Under the pieces are notes generated by a model. It made no database searches, had not been told where the DNA came from, and saw only the letters and a list, made by a program, of their open reading frames with translations. Source: Stomorhina lunata (lineage: Eukaryota; Arthropoda; Insecta; Diptera; Rhiniidae). Taken from it: DNA of 64,000 bases. Position 1 is the stretch's first letter. Every line of letters begins with the position of its first letter. Below are positions 24,369 to 35,323 of this stretch, one piece after another. The stretch lies in contig OW121740.1 in NCBI GenBank assembly GCA_933228675.1, forward strand, positions 128,481,799-128,545,798, given 5' to 3'. The translations under genes were made by a program, and so were the position numbers.

Positions 24369-25885
24369 CACAGTGGTTTACGGACGCTTTTTTTTGGAAA
24401 TAATTCTGTAACTTTTGAACGACTGGAGATATTTGAATGAAATTTGGCATGGTGATAGTCAAGGAGTATTCGAGTTGGTTTTCAAAAGCACTGGCCCATG
24501 AGGGGTCGGGAGAGTGATTGATGGACCTTCAAAGTTGGTCACCTCGGGTGTTCGACTTTTTTAAAAATTCGCCAAAAATCCATTTATGAATGGATTGAAA
24601 AGAAATTTTAAACTTAAGTTCTCCTTCAGAAGGTCTACAAAAAATACGCTTACATGTGTAGCTTATCTCCTTTGGGTTTCGAGATATTTGGATAAAAAGG
24701 AATTTTTGGGTTGATTTTTTACCTATTTTTTTAAGCTTTTTTTGATCTGGTGGACGCATTTGAAGATTAAAATTTTTTTAAGAATATTCGTTAAAATTGT
24801 AACAAAATTCTAAATAATTTTTGTGCAAGTTGGTTATAGATATCTTCTTTCGTTTAAAAGTTAAAAATATTCAAAATTGAAACTTAAAAAAATTTTCGCT
24901 TTTTTTTTTGAGTTTTTCCTTAAAAGATAGCTATATTTTTTCACTAATAAAAAAATATTTTCTTAAGAAACATAAAAATATTTTTAAAGTTTTTCAAAGA
25001 AAACATAATGAGAATGCGTATAAAACAAATTTCTTGCCAATTAGACTTTTGGTCCTCGCACATGCCCTCTCCAAAAAATGCCAATTTGTAACAAAAAAAT
25101 TTGGTTTAAATAAAAATTTCTCAAATAGAGTCAGTGTTGCCATTTTTGTAAAAAAACTCATTTTTTGAAACCCTTTTTCCCCGAGTTGGGAATTGGGGAA
25201 TTTTTTAGTTAAAATTGGGAATTTTTTTTAGTCTATTGCTTTTAGATCTTATTGGTCTACATGACTACAAATTTTCATTGAGATATCTTCATCTATGTCA
25301 TTTCTACAAAATATCAAAAATTGAAATTATTTTCCTTCTAAAAGTAGAAAAATAATATTTTTTTGTTTTACGATACAAAGTGTAAAAATATTAACTCACT
25401 AAAAAAAGATTTTCAATTGGTATTCATCTCCTGGACTTTCCCGATCCAATGATACTAAACACGTGTATCAAGCTTTAATACATAGCCTTTAAAAGCTCTG
25501 AAAACTTTGCCTCCCATAGCATTTTTAAGCTAAATATTGGAGTATTGGAGAGTAATGTGTGCAAATAAAGTTAATGGTGCACAGTGGTATTAACTCTGCA
25601 ATTTCTAAACTACTAGACGGATTTTGACGAAATTTGGAACGTCAATAGAAGAGGTGTGAGGCTTTTAGATCAATGTTTAAGAACGTATTTGGCGGTAGCA
25701 CAGTGGGCTCTACAGTGGGCCAAAATTGCCTACCACGGGTATATAAAACATTTGGGGGCGTATAACTTTCCTCAATTGGGTCCGATCTAAAATATTTTTG
25801 CGTTTTCGAAAACTTCTTAAAAAAGTTAAGAAAAAAACATGCTTACCTTACTACCTTATCTCTTATAGTTTAAGAGATATTTGAC

Positions 25886-26642
25886 TCCATAAAATTTTAG
25901 TATAATATTTTAACATTACTTTGTAATTTTTCGCAAAAATCTCTAAAACTAAACAAGGTATTGCGACTATTTTTGTACATAGTATGGACCTGTGTATGCG
26001 AAAATCAGAAATATAAATTTCGGAACAAGTTCTGAAATGTAAATGAAAAGTTTTGAATACAGAAGAGTATTCTTTTCGCAAATTTGAGTTTTTTTAGAAT
26101 AGCGGCCCGTGTGACCCGATTAATAGCCGGGCTCTATCAGATTTTTGCACAGATATTAAAAACATTATACTTAATACAATTTTGTTAAAAAAAAGTTTTG
26201 AGATAAAATAAACAATTTTTTTACAGTCACAAAAAACACAAGTTTTGTTAAAAAAATGGCTGATTTTCGACTACCGCTGGTTGTAGGGTGCATGTCCAAA
26301 ATTTTTAGAAATATAGTTTATACTGATCCCTCAAGTCCAGCCTTTTAGAAAATGTAAAAAACGAATTGAGTCTTTTGAAAAAATTTTTTAAAAATATTGA
26401 AAAAATAATATTACTTTTTTTGAAAAAAAAAAATAATTTTTCAGGCTTTTTTCGGTACACAAACTTTGAAGAATTTTTCTGTGTTATTAAGTTTACATAA
26501 TAAAGAACTTGTTTCCTCCAGTTCATTTAGAAATTTATCAGCAATCTTGCAGTATTTTTTTTAAATTTAACGTAGTACAAGAAAAGATAAATAGGCCAAA
26601 AAAAGGCCAGAAGACATACCATAAAAAGCAAAAAAAAAAATT
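25886..26642. other. single-copy spacer between foldback arms
   Basis: About 757 bp not mirrored. Open frames on the minus strand (72 and 73 codons) are Lys and Phe rich and show no DDE-type motif. No sign of a transposase remnant. Confidence 0.6.
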
Positions 26643-27406
26643 TGGATTCAAATATCTCTTAAACTATAAGAGATAAGGTAATAAAGTAAGCATGCTTTTT
26701 TCTTAATTTTTTTAAGAAGTTTTCGAAAATGTAAAAATCTTTTAGATCGGACCCAATTGAGGAAAGTTATACGCCCCCAAATGTTTTATATACCCGTGGT
26801 AGGCAATTTTGGCCCACTGTAGAGCCCACTGTGCTACCGCCAAATACGTTCTTAAACATTGATCTAAAAGCCTCACACCTCTTCTATTGACGTTCCAAAT
26901 TTCGTCAAAATCCGTCTAGTAGTTTAGAAATTGCAGAGTTAATACCACTGTGCACCATTAACTTTATTTGCACACATTACTCTCCAATACTCCAATATTT
27001 AGCTTAAAAATGCTATGAGAGGCAAAGTTTTCAGAGCTTTTAAAGGCTATGTATTAAAGCTTGATACACGTGTTTAGTATCATTGGATCGGGAAAGTCCA
27101 GGAGATGAATACCAATTGAAAATCTTTTTTTAGTGAGTTAATATTTTTACACTTTGTATCGTAAAACAAAAAAATATTATTTTTCTACTTTTAGAAGGAA
27201 AATAATTTCAATTTTTGATATTTTGTAGAAATGACATAGATGAAGATATCTCAATGAAAATTTGTAGTCATGTAGACCAATAAGATCTAAAAGCAATAGA
27301 CTAAAAAAAATTCCCAATTTTAACTAAAAAATTCCCCAATTCCCAACTCGGGGAAAAAGGGTTTCAAAAAATGAGTTTTTTTACAAAAATGGCAACACTG
27401 ACTCTA

Positions 27407-27504
27407 TTTGCAGCTCGTTTCAGAAAAAACTTTTTCAATCAATAACAGATATATTAGAAAATACGGACATTATTATTTTTTTCAAATCGGTGCTTTGCCT
27501 TTTG
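27407..27504. other. 91-bp insertion in the right foldback arm
   Basis: The right arm has about 91 extra bases relative to the left arm (joint near 25121), bounded by TTTG at 27407-27410 and 27501-27504. Either an insertion with a 4-bp duplication, or a deletion in the left arm between TTTG repeats. Confidence 0.8.
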
Positions 27505-28254
27505 AGAAATTTTTATTTAAACCAAATTTTTTTGTTACAAATTGGCATTTTTTGGAGAGAGCATGTGCGAGGACCAAAAGTCCAATTGGCAAGAAATTTA
27601 TTTTATACACATTCTCATTATGTTTTCTTTGAAAAACTTTAAAAATATTTTTATGTTTCTTAAGAAAATATTTTTTTATTAGTGAAAAAATATAGCTATC
27701 TTTTAAGGAAAAACTCAAAAAAAGCGAAATTTTTTTTAAGTTTCAACTTTGAATATTTTTAACTTTTAAACGAAAGAAGATATCTATAACCAACTTGCAC
27801 AAAAATTATTTAGAATTTTGTTACAATTTTAACGAATATTCTTAAAAAAATTTTAATCTTCAAATGCGTCCACCAGATCAAAAAAAGCTTAAAAAAATAG
27901 GTAAAAAATCAACCCAAAAATTCCTTTTTATCCAAATATCTCGAAACCCAAAGGAGATAAGCTACACATGTAAGCGTATTTTTTGTAGACCTTCTGAAGG
28001 AAAACTTAAGTTTAAAATTTCTTTTCAATCCATTCATAAATGGATTTTTGGCGAATTTTTAAAAAAGTCGAACACCCGAGGTGACCAACTTTGAAGGTCC
28101 ATCAATCACTCTCCCGACCCCTCATGGGCCAGTGCTTTTGAAAACCAACTCGAATACTCCTTGACTATCACCATGCCAAATTTCATTCAAATATCTCCAG
28201 TCGTTCAAAAGTTACAGAATTATTTCCAAAAAAAAGCGTCCGTAAACCACTGTG

Positions 28255-28259
28255 CATCA
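28255..28259. repeat. target-site duplication, right copy
   Basis: CATCA directly after the CCACTGTG end of the foldback element, followed by GCAAAGAAAGCTCTAAAA, which continues the interrupted host element. Confidence 0.85.
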
Positions 28260-28550
28260 GCAAAGAAAGCTCTAAAATAGTAAAAAGCGTTTAGTTTTCG
28301 AGCAATTGCGAAAAAAGCCAAAGGGCATTACTACAAGTTGAATATTTTCTGAAACCAAAAGGCCTTATATACAATACAAATTTTGAGCAACATTTTTAGT
28401 GAATAAAATCACTGTTTTTGACCGTATGCATTAAAAATGTTGTAGCTAGATGTATATTGGGTTGCTGTGTCATAATCAATTAAAAAATCAATTTTAGTTG
28501 TTGTGTTAGTTACGTCCTTTTGCATTTCAGGCGAGGATATACTTAAAGGA

Positions 28551-30284
28551 TTCAGGCAAATCAATATTTTTAGACATTATTATGGTTAGCCTTTCCAACA
28601 TTTGAATAAATTGCAATTGGGTTAAAATTGAACTATTGAATCTGTCTTTTAAGCTTCCTAATCAATCATTTTGTCCATCCTGTCTGCTGCGTTCAGACTC
28701 TAGAAGTAATCGCTTGACATCAAATAACAGTTTCTCTTATTTCAAATTCCTTGCAAATCATTTAGACATTGCTAAAATATCTGATATCCTAACATATTTA
28801 CATCTTTTATTTCTTTAAAACAAAAAAAAAAAAAAAACAAAAAAATAGAATCCAAACAAAATGAAAGTATGGCACTTGACATTTGAAACTGTTTTCCCAA
28901 AATGCTAAAGCAAATGCAAGAAATAGGTATCATGTAGCATCTAACATCTATCATCTATCTAATTTATATTTAGTTTTTCAGTTTATGTGTCAGACTCTAT
29001 TTGACCACATTAGTATTCCATGATTTCAGGCCACATAAAAATCCTTGATATGAATTATAAATGACAACCAACATGTGACACATTTTGTTCAAAACAGAGA
29101 AAAGAATCTAACCAACAGATAGACAGAGGCAGACAGACAGACACAAATAACAAAACCAACAAGAAAATGAGAACATAGTGGTTAAAGTCGACAACTTGTT
29201 GAGCACAAGGGGGAAAAACCAGGAAAAGGAGTAAAGAAAAACTTTCAAAACATAAGAAAAACTAGGTTAAATTTAATATTTTATTTAGCCACTGCTTTGG
29301 CTTATCATTCTGGGTCTTACATGAGGCAACAGACTAAAATCTTCTGGGAACAAAACAGGCAAAGGACATAAAACATTCAAAAGTTTGAGAAAAAATAGAC
29401 ATACATGAGCAGCAACAGCAATGAAAAATATTATGTATGTATGAATAGCAACAGTCAGCAACTGTTGCTGCAGTTGAACTAAAACATAACTTAATGGGGA
29501 TGTTGTTGCTTACATATGAAAACATCTTTGTATGTCTGTCTGATTGTCGGTCTTTGCTGGTATGTAAGCCCACATTTCATAGTTTAAACATGTAGTAAAG
29601 TATGTTGCAGCAACATGTATGAAAGCTAGAATTTTAAAGACTAAGTTTGAACTGAACAAAGATGAAGCTTAAGAAGACGATGAAGAAAAGTCTTGTGGCA
29701 GAAATTTACATTATTAGATTAATGTTTAATAAACATTGCTGTCTTGTATTCTTTCTTTAGAGTTTTATTGTTGCAAAACTTTTGCCACTATTACGATCAG
29801 GCCAGGCCGTATGTTCTACATGACTCAGATTTCGAGATGATGGGATGGAACGACTTCTGCTCTCATTGTCCATTGGTTCAGCTTTAATTCATAAGGCAGG
29901 AAATTTTGATTTGGCAGACAATGTGCAACGAATTTATTCAGTTTTTAATAAATAAAATGAAAATAAAAATGCTAATATTTGCCACACACACGGCTCAGTT
30001 TTCGTGAAGCGAAATTAAATCAAAATCGAGAATAAAGTAGAATTTTTGTGAAAGAAAGAATTGTTGAAAAAATCAAAATCCTAAGATGAAAACCAAAATT
30101 AAGTTCGAAAATATAAATAACAAAATTGGCTCAAAAACAAAGATCTTGCTTTACATTTCCTTGGTAAAATGGACTAAATTTCAAAATGATTAAATTTAAT
30201 TATTTCATTTAAATGAAAATTAATCAACATAACTTTTAATTGAAATAACAACAATTTTGATTGATTCAAGCAAAGTCTAAGTTG
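28551..30284. other. single-copy DNA, more balanced composition
   Basis: No gene recognised. Contains a short A-run at 28820-28836, GACA-type repeats near 29118-29142, and CAGCAACAG words at 29405-29475. The stretch 29795-29930 is GC-richer than average but has no long frame. It resembles ordinary fly intergenic or intronic DNA. Confidence 0.5.
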
Positions 30285-30474
30285 ATTCCAGTTCACTTTA
30301 ATCGAATCTTTCTTAGCTTATGTTTTTGTCTGTGACTTAAACTGCTATAATATACAAAGTATTTTAATAGATTTAATTGTTTATATATAAAGGGTGTCCA
30401 AAAATGAGGTATGATTTGAATTTTATTAAAAATGAAGAATTTTTCTGATATTACAAATATTAATACCCTACACC
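30285..30474. mobile_element. left-end fragment of the AAGGGTG inverted-repeat element
   Basis: From TATATAAAGGGTG (about 30385) through AAAAATGAAGAATTTTTCTG this matches the start of the element at 31208. The ~100 bp before it (ATCGAATC, CTTAGC, TTTTAATAGATTTA) also match 31126-31207, so part of the flank was duplicated too. The fragment stops where a family-F1 repeat begins. Confidence 0.65.
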
Positions 30475-31090
30475 ACGCATAGAAATATTGGTAACGCATA
30501 GAAATATTGGTCTGAGACCTACATTTTAGTATACCAGTCGACTTAGAATCACCGGTTATCCATGTAAGCTTGTTATCACTAAATTTGTTACAACTAAATT
30601 TGTGGCTGTAAAAGAGTAAAAACTCTTTTCCGGGAAGGCATTCCTATGGGAGGTAGCCGAAATAGTAATCCGATTTCGCCCAAAAAGTATAGGGATCGTC
30701 CTTGGATCAAAATATGAACTTGAGTCAAATTTCATCAAATTATCTTTAAAGTTACGACCTGTAGGTAACTTTAAAGATAATTTGATGAAATTTGACACAA
30801 GTTCATATTTTGGTCCAAGGACTTGATTAATAAAACTTTACACAGATAAATATTTTGTAAATATCAAATAATAACCAAAATTTTGTAATAATCGGTCCAC
30901 AATTGACCCTCGCTCCCATATCAGGCCCTTAGCCGGAAATGACATAAATCTCGAAATTTCGGGAAAATAGCACATAGTATATGTCTGTATTTCTCCAAAA
31001 CTTAAGAAAAACTTGTTTAATTGTTGGTCCATATTTGACGTTAGTAGTGAAGGTTATGATATAGTCGGGCTTTCTTACTTGTTTTTATTT
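30475..31090 (-). mobile_element. dispersed repeat family F1, copy 1
   Basis: Reads on the minus strand from TCGGGCTATATCATAACC (near 31070) to GGTGTAGGGTATT at 30475. Shares with the copies at 46945 and 51480 the words for 'grey box' sequences such as CGGTCCACA..TTGACC, CATAGAAATATT and the final AGGGTATTA-type end. No coding frame; class unknown (non-autonomous). Includes a long internal hairpin at 30700-30820 not seen in the other copies. Confidence 0.65.
30700..30820. other. 56-bp near-perfect hairpin
   Basis: Arms 30700-30755 and 30765-30820 are reverse complements with two mismatches visible (30705 region and 30723 region), loop GACCTGTAG. The left arm starts CCTTGGATCAAAATATGAAC. The RNA of either strand would form a long duplex. 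Confidence 0.88.
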
Positions 31091-31229
31091 AACTTTTAGT
31101 TAATTTTATTAAGCTTTCAATCGAATCAATCTTAGCATATGCCTTAGTGTATGTCTATGTCTTTAAAAGCTATTTAAAATGTTTTTTAATAGATTTATTT
31201 TTTTTATATATAAAGGGTGACCAAAATTA

Positions 31230-31740
31230 AGGTAAAATGAAGAATTTTTCTGATATTAAAAATATTTTCATTTCAAATTTGAGGAAGTGCAGGTAATGTG
31301 GTTTACCAATTTTTATTAGATTGACAAATATTTAGTTTTGTCCGATGATTCTATTCAAAATTAAGTATTTTTTTGATATAAAAACTATTTAAATTTCAGA
31401 TAAGAGGAAGTGCGGGTAATGTGGTATACCTATTCGTTTTTAGATTAACAAGTTTTGTCCCATGATTTGATTAAAAATGATGGATTTTTCAGATATTAAA
31501 AGTATTTTTATCACAGATTAGAGGAATTGCGGGTAACGTGGTATACCTCTTTGTTCTAAGCTTGCAAAATTTTGGTCTAAAATTTAGGTACGATTTTAAT
31601 TCTACTAAAAATTACAAATTTTTTAGACAATAAAAATATTTTTATTTCAAATTAGAGCAAGAACGGGTAATGTGGTACACCTTTTTCTTTTAGATTAACG
31701 AATTTTTAGTTTTTCCCATGATTTTATTAAAAATGAAGAA
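31230..31740. repeat. about 125-bp degenerate tandem repeat
   Basis: Four copies marked by GAGGAAGTGCAGGTAATGTG at about 31281 and related forms near 31401, 31522 and 31651, each preceded by GATATTAAAAATATTT and followed by TTTTAGATT-AAC. A related fragment is at 44525-44620. Confidence 0.75.
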
Positions 31741-31744
31741 GTTT

Positions 31745-33546
31745 TCCATATATTAAGTTGACGATAGTTAGTCATTTCTATAGAAAAGTTGACGATAGGA
31801 AGACATTTCCATAGAAAAGTTGACGATAGGAAGACTTTTCTATAGAAAAGTTGACGATAGGAAGACTTTTCTATAGAAAAGTTGACGATAGGAAGACTTT
31901 TCTATAGAAAAGTTGACGATAGGAAGACTTTTCTATAGAAAAGTTGACGATAGGAAGACTTTTCTATAGAAAAGTTGACGATAGGAAGACTTTTCTATAG
32001 AAAAGTTGACGATAGGAAGACTTTTCTATAGAAAAGTTGACGATAGGAAGACTTTTCTATAGAAAAGTTGACGATAGGAAGACTTTTCTATAGAAAAGTT
32101 GACGATAGGAAGACTTTTCTATAGAAAAGTTGACGATAGGAAGACTTTTCTATAGAAAAGTTGACGATAGGAAGACTTTTCTATAGAAAAGTTGACGATA
32201 GGAAGACTTTTCTATAGAAAAGTTGACGATAGGAAGACTTTTCTATAGAAAAGTTGACGATAGGAAGACTTTCCTATAGAAAAGTTGACGATAGGAAGAC
32301 ATTTCTATAGAAAAGTTGACGATAGGAAGACTTTTCTATAGAAAAGTTGACGATAGGAAGACTTTTCTATAGAAAAGTTGACGATAGGAAGACTTTTCTA
32401 TAGAAAAGTTGACGATAGGAAGACTTTTCTATAGAAAAGTTGACGATAGGAAGACTTTTCTATGGAAAAGTTGACGATAGGAAGACATTTCTATAGAAAA
32501 GTTGACAATAGGAAGACATTTCTATAGAAAAGTTGACGATAGGAAGACATTTCTATAGAAAAGTTGACGATAGGAAGACATTTCTATAGAAAAGTTGACG
32601 ATAGGAAGACATTTCTATAGAAAAGTTGACGATAGAAAGACATTTCTATAGAAAAGTTGACGCTAAGAAGACATTTCTATAGAAAAGTTGACGCTAAGAA
32701 GACATTTCTATAGAAAATTTGACGATAAGAAGACATTTCTATAGAAAAGTTGACGATAGGAAGACATTTCTATAGAAAAGTTGACGATAGGAAGACATTT
32801 CTATAGAAAAGTTGACGATAGGAAGACATTTCTATAGAAAAGTTGACGATAGGAAGACATTTCTATAGAAAAGTTGACGATAGGAAGACATTTCTATAGA
32901 AAAGTTGACGATAGGAAGACATTTCTATAGAAAAGTTGACGATAGGAAGACATTTCTATAGAAAAGTTGACGATAGGAAGACATTTCTATAGAAAAGTTG
33001 ACGATAGGAAGACATTTCTATAGAAAAGTTGACGATAGGATGACATTTCTATAGAAAAGTTGACGATAGGAAGACTTTTCTATAGAAAAGTTGACGATAA
33101 AAAGACTTTTCTATAGAAAAGTTGACGATAGGAAGACTTTTCTATAGAAAAGTTGACGATAGGAAGACTTTTCTATAGAAAAGTTGACGATAGGAAGACT
33201 TTTCTATAGAAAAGTTGACGATAGGAAGACTTTTCTATAGAAAAGTTGACGATAGGAAGACTTTTCTATAGAAAAGTTGACGATAGGAAGACTTTTCTAT
33301 AAAAAAGTTGACGATAGGAAGACTTTTCTATAGAAAAGTTGACGATAGGATGACTTTTCTATAGAAAAGTTGACGATAGGAAGACTTTTCTATAGAAAAG
33401 TTGACGATAGGAAGACTTTTCTATAGAAAAGTTGACGATAGGAAGACTTTTCTATGGAAAAGTTGACGATAGGAAGACATTTCTATAGAAAAGTTGACAA
33501 TAGGAAGACATTTCTATAGAAAAGTTGACGATAGGAAGACATTTCT
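31745..33546. repeat. 31-bp satellite array A6
   Basis: About 58 monomers: partner GTTGACGATAGGAAGAC plus core TTTTCTATAGAAAA. Two core forms alternate in blocks, GACTTTTC and GACATTTC (the latter mainly about 32480-33060 and after 33475). A three-monomer haplotype (CTATGGAAAA, then GACAATAGG two units later) occurs at about 32461 and 33453, exactly 992 bp or 32 monomers apart. Confidence 0.97.
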
Positions 33547-33640
33547 GGGAAACATTTCTTTATTACAAAAAAACTTTTCAATAAAAAGAATTCAAATTCA
33601 ACAAAATTATATTATACCCCAATTTTGCACACCCTGTATA

Positions 33641-34308
33641 GTCTAAAAACTTAATATTTAGTCAAAAATTAAAACAATCAAGTGATGTCTTGCTAACATT
33701 CAATTTTCCAAACAATTTCACGACGCCAAGTTTACAAGTTCAACACTTGACTTTAAAAGCTCACCACTAGATTCCCAAAATACAAAAAGCCTCTTCAGCA
33801 GTCCACCGAAAAAGTAATATTGAAATAAAAAAAATTATAATGCAGAGGCTGCATTATAAATACATTAATATTATTCCTTTAATTTTTTTCTATAAAGAAA
33901 TAACTAAAACAATTCATATCTATCGGGTTATGGCAAAAATAAAATTAGGAAAAAAAAAATCAACAAAAAATCTATGTGAAAATCTTTGGATGATGTTGGG
34001 AGCAAGTTGCACCAAAGTACCAAAATCGTGCCCAAAGAAAGTTTGTTTTTCTTTCAAAAAATTTTTTTTTTTCAAATAGTTTTTACTTTAGTTGAATTTA
34101 TTAGGTGGTTACAGTTTTTTTCTGTATTTTAGCTTCTTTATTGCATTATGAACTTTGTTGCCAGACCTAATCAGTTTTTTAAATTTTTTATTAAAAAGAA
34201 ATAATGTAGCGAAACTAGAACGTGTGATTAAAGAAAAAAAAGTTTAATGAAGTTGATGTTGAAAAAAAAAATTAAATTAAATATAAAATTTTATTTAATT
34301 TATTTATT
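33641..34308. other. AT-rich single-copy DNA
   Basis: A 79-codon + strand frame (33840-34079) is Lys and Phe rich, with no domain. The boundary with the next satellite is abrupt, at TTATTTATTTATTTA. Confidence 0.5.
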
Positions 34309-35323
34309 TATTTATGTCTTAGTCTATGTCTTAGTCTATGTCTTAGTCTATGTCTTAGTCTATGTCTTAGTCTATGTCTTAGTCTATGTCTTAGTCTATG
34401 TCTTAGTCTATGTCTTAGTCTATGTCTTAGTCTATGTCTTAGTCTATGTCTTAGTCTATGTCTTAGTCTATGTCTTAGTCTATGTCTTAGTCTATGTCTT
34501 AGTCTATGTCTTAGTCTATGTCTTAGTCTATGTCTTAGTCTATGTCTTAGTCTATGTCTTAGTCTATGTCTTAGTCTATGTCTTAGTCTTTGTCTTAGTC
34601 TATGTCTCAGTCTATGTCTTAGTCTATGTCTTAGTCTATGTCTTAGTCTATGTCTTAGTCTATGTCTTAGTCTATGTCTTAGTCTATGTCTTAGTCTATG
34701 TCTTAGTCTATGTCTTAGTCTATGTCTTAGTCTATGTCTTAGTCTATGTCTTAGTCTATGTCTTAGTCTATGTCTTAGTCTATGTCTTAGTCTATGTCTT
34801 AGTCTATGTCTTAGTCTATGTCTTAGTCTATGTCTTAGTCTATGTCTTAGTCTATGTCTTAGTCTATGTCTTAGTCTATGTCTTAGTCTATGTCTTAGTC
34901 TATGTCTTAGTCTATGTCTTAGTCTATGTCTTAGTCTATGTCTTAGTCTATGTCTTAGTCTATGTCTTAGTCTATGTCTTAGTCTATGTCTTAGTCTATG
35001 TCTTAGTCTATGTCTTAGTCTATGTCTTAGTCTATGTCTTAGTCTATGTCTTAGTCTATGTCTTAGTCTATGTCTTAGTCTATGTCTTAGTCTATGTCTT
35101 AGTCTATGTCTTAGTCTATGTCTTAGTCTATGTCTTAGTCTATGTCTTAGTCTATGTCTTAGTCTATGTCTTAGTCTATGTCTTAGTCTATGTCTTAGTC
35201 TATGTCTTAGTCTATGTCTTAGTCTATGTCTTAGTCTATGTCTTAGTCTATGTCTTAGTCTATGTCTTAGTCTATGTCTTAGTCTATGTCTTAGTCTATG
35301 TCTTAGTCTATGTCTTAGTCTAA
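34309..35323. repeat. 12-bp satellite array B3, left part
   Basis: About 84 copies of TATGTCTTAGTC starting sharply. Only two variants are visible, close together near 34588-34610 (TTTGTCTTAGTC and TATGTCTCAGTC); the rest up to the LINE is uniform. Continues after the LINE at 37156. Confidence 0.97.

Larger units (their letters stand above)
24369..28254. mobile_element. foldback-type DNA transposon with kilobase inverted arms
   Basis: A 3.9-kb element: left arm 24369 to about 25885, single-copy spacer 25886-26642, right arm about 26643 to 28254. Ends are CACAGTGG and CCACTGTG. Paired positions sum to 52532 in the inner part and 52623 in the outer part; the 91-bp step is one insertion in the right arm. 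Only a few mismatches are visible (for example near 25513, 25018 and 25028), so the arms are recent or kept alike by conversion. Internal copies of CACAGTGG lie at 25580 and 25699, mirrored at 26945 and 26826. No transposase frame exists, so it is non-autonomous. The first seven bases equal the RAG/Transib-type heptamer CACAGTG and the 5-bp duplication fits that group, but no nonamer is visible, so the assignment is tentative. Confidence 0.85.
24232..28550. mobile_element. inverted-repeat element MITE-A, split by a nested foldback element
   Basis: Left end reads TATATCGTCACCTAAAGTGC and continues AAAAGGGCGTAACTA; right end reads TTACGTCCTTTTGCATTTCAGGCGAGGATATA, i.e. the imperfect inverse. 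Without the insert the element is about 430 bp. It has no coding capacity. The insert (24369-28254) entered the sequence AGCCATCAGCAAAG, whose undisturbed version is present in the related copy at 42796-43737. Superfamily not determined. Confidence 0.8.
31208..33640. mobile_element. inverted-repeat element carrying a 31-bp satellite
   Basis: Left end TATAAAGGGTGACCAAAATT, right end (reversed) TATACAGGGTGTGCAAAATT: imperfect terminal inverted repeats. Internally, from left to right: four diverged ~125-bp repeats (31230-31740) and then satellite A6 (31745-33546), followed by about 90 bp to the right end. No transposase. TA-flanked ends would fit a Tc1/mariner-like non-autonomous element; this is inference. 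Confidence 0.65.

Noticed and set aside
24369..24420. Complete recombination signal (heptamer plus nonamer) at the foldback end
   Set aside because: The heptamer CACAGTG is present, but neither a 12- nor a 23-bp spacing leads to an ACAAAAACC-like nonamer; the bases there are a T run.
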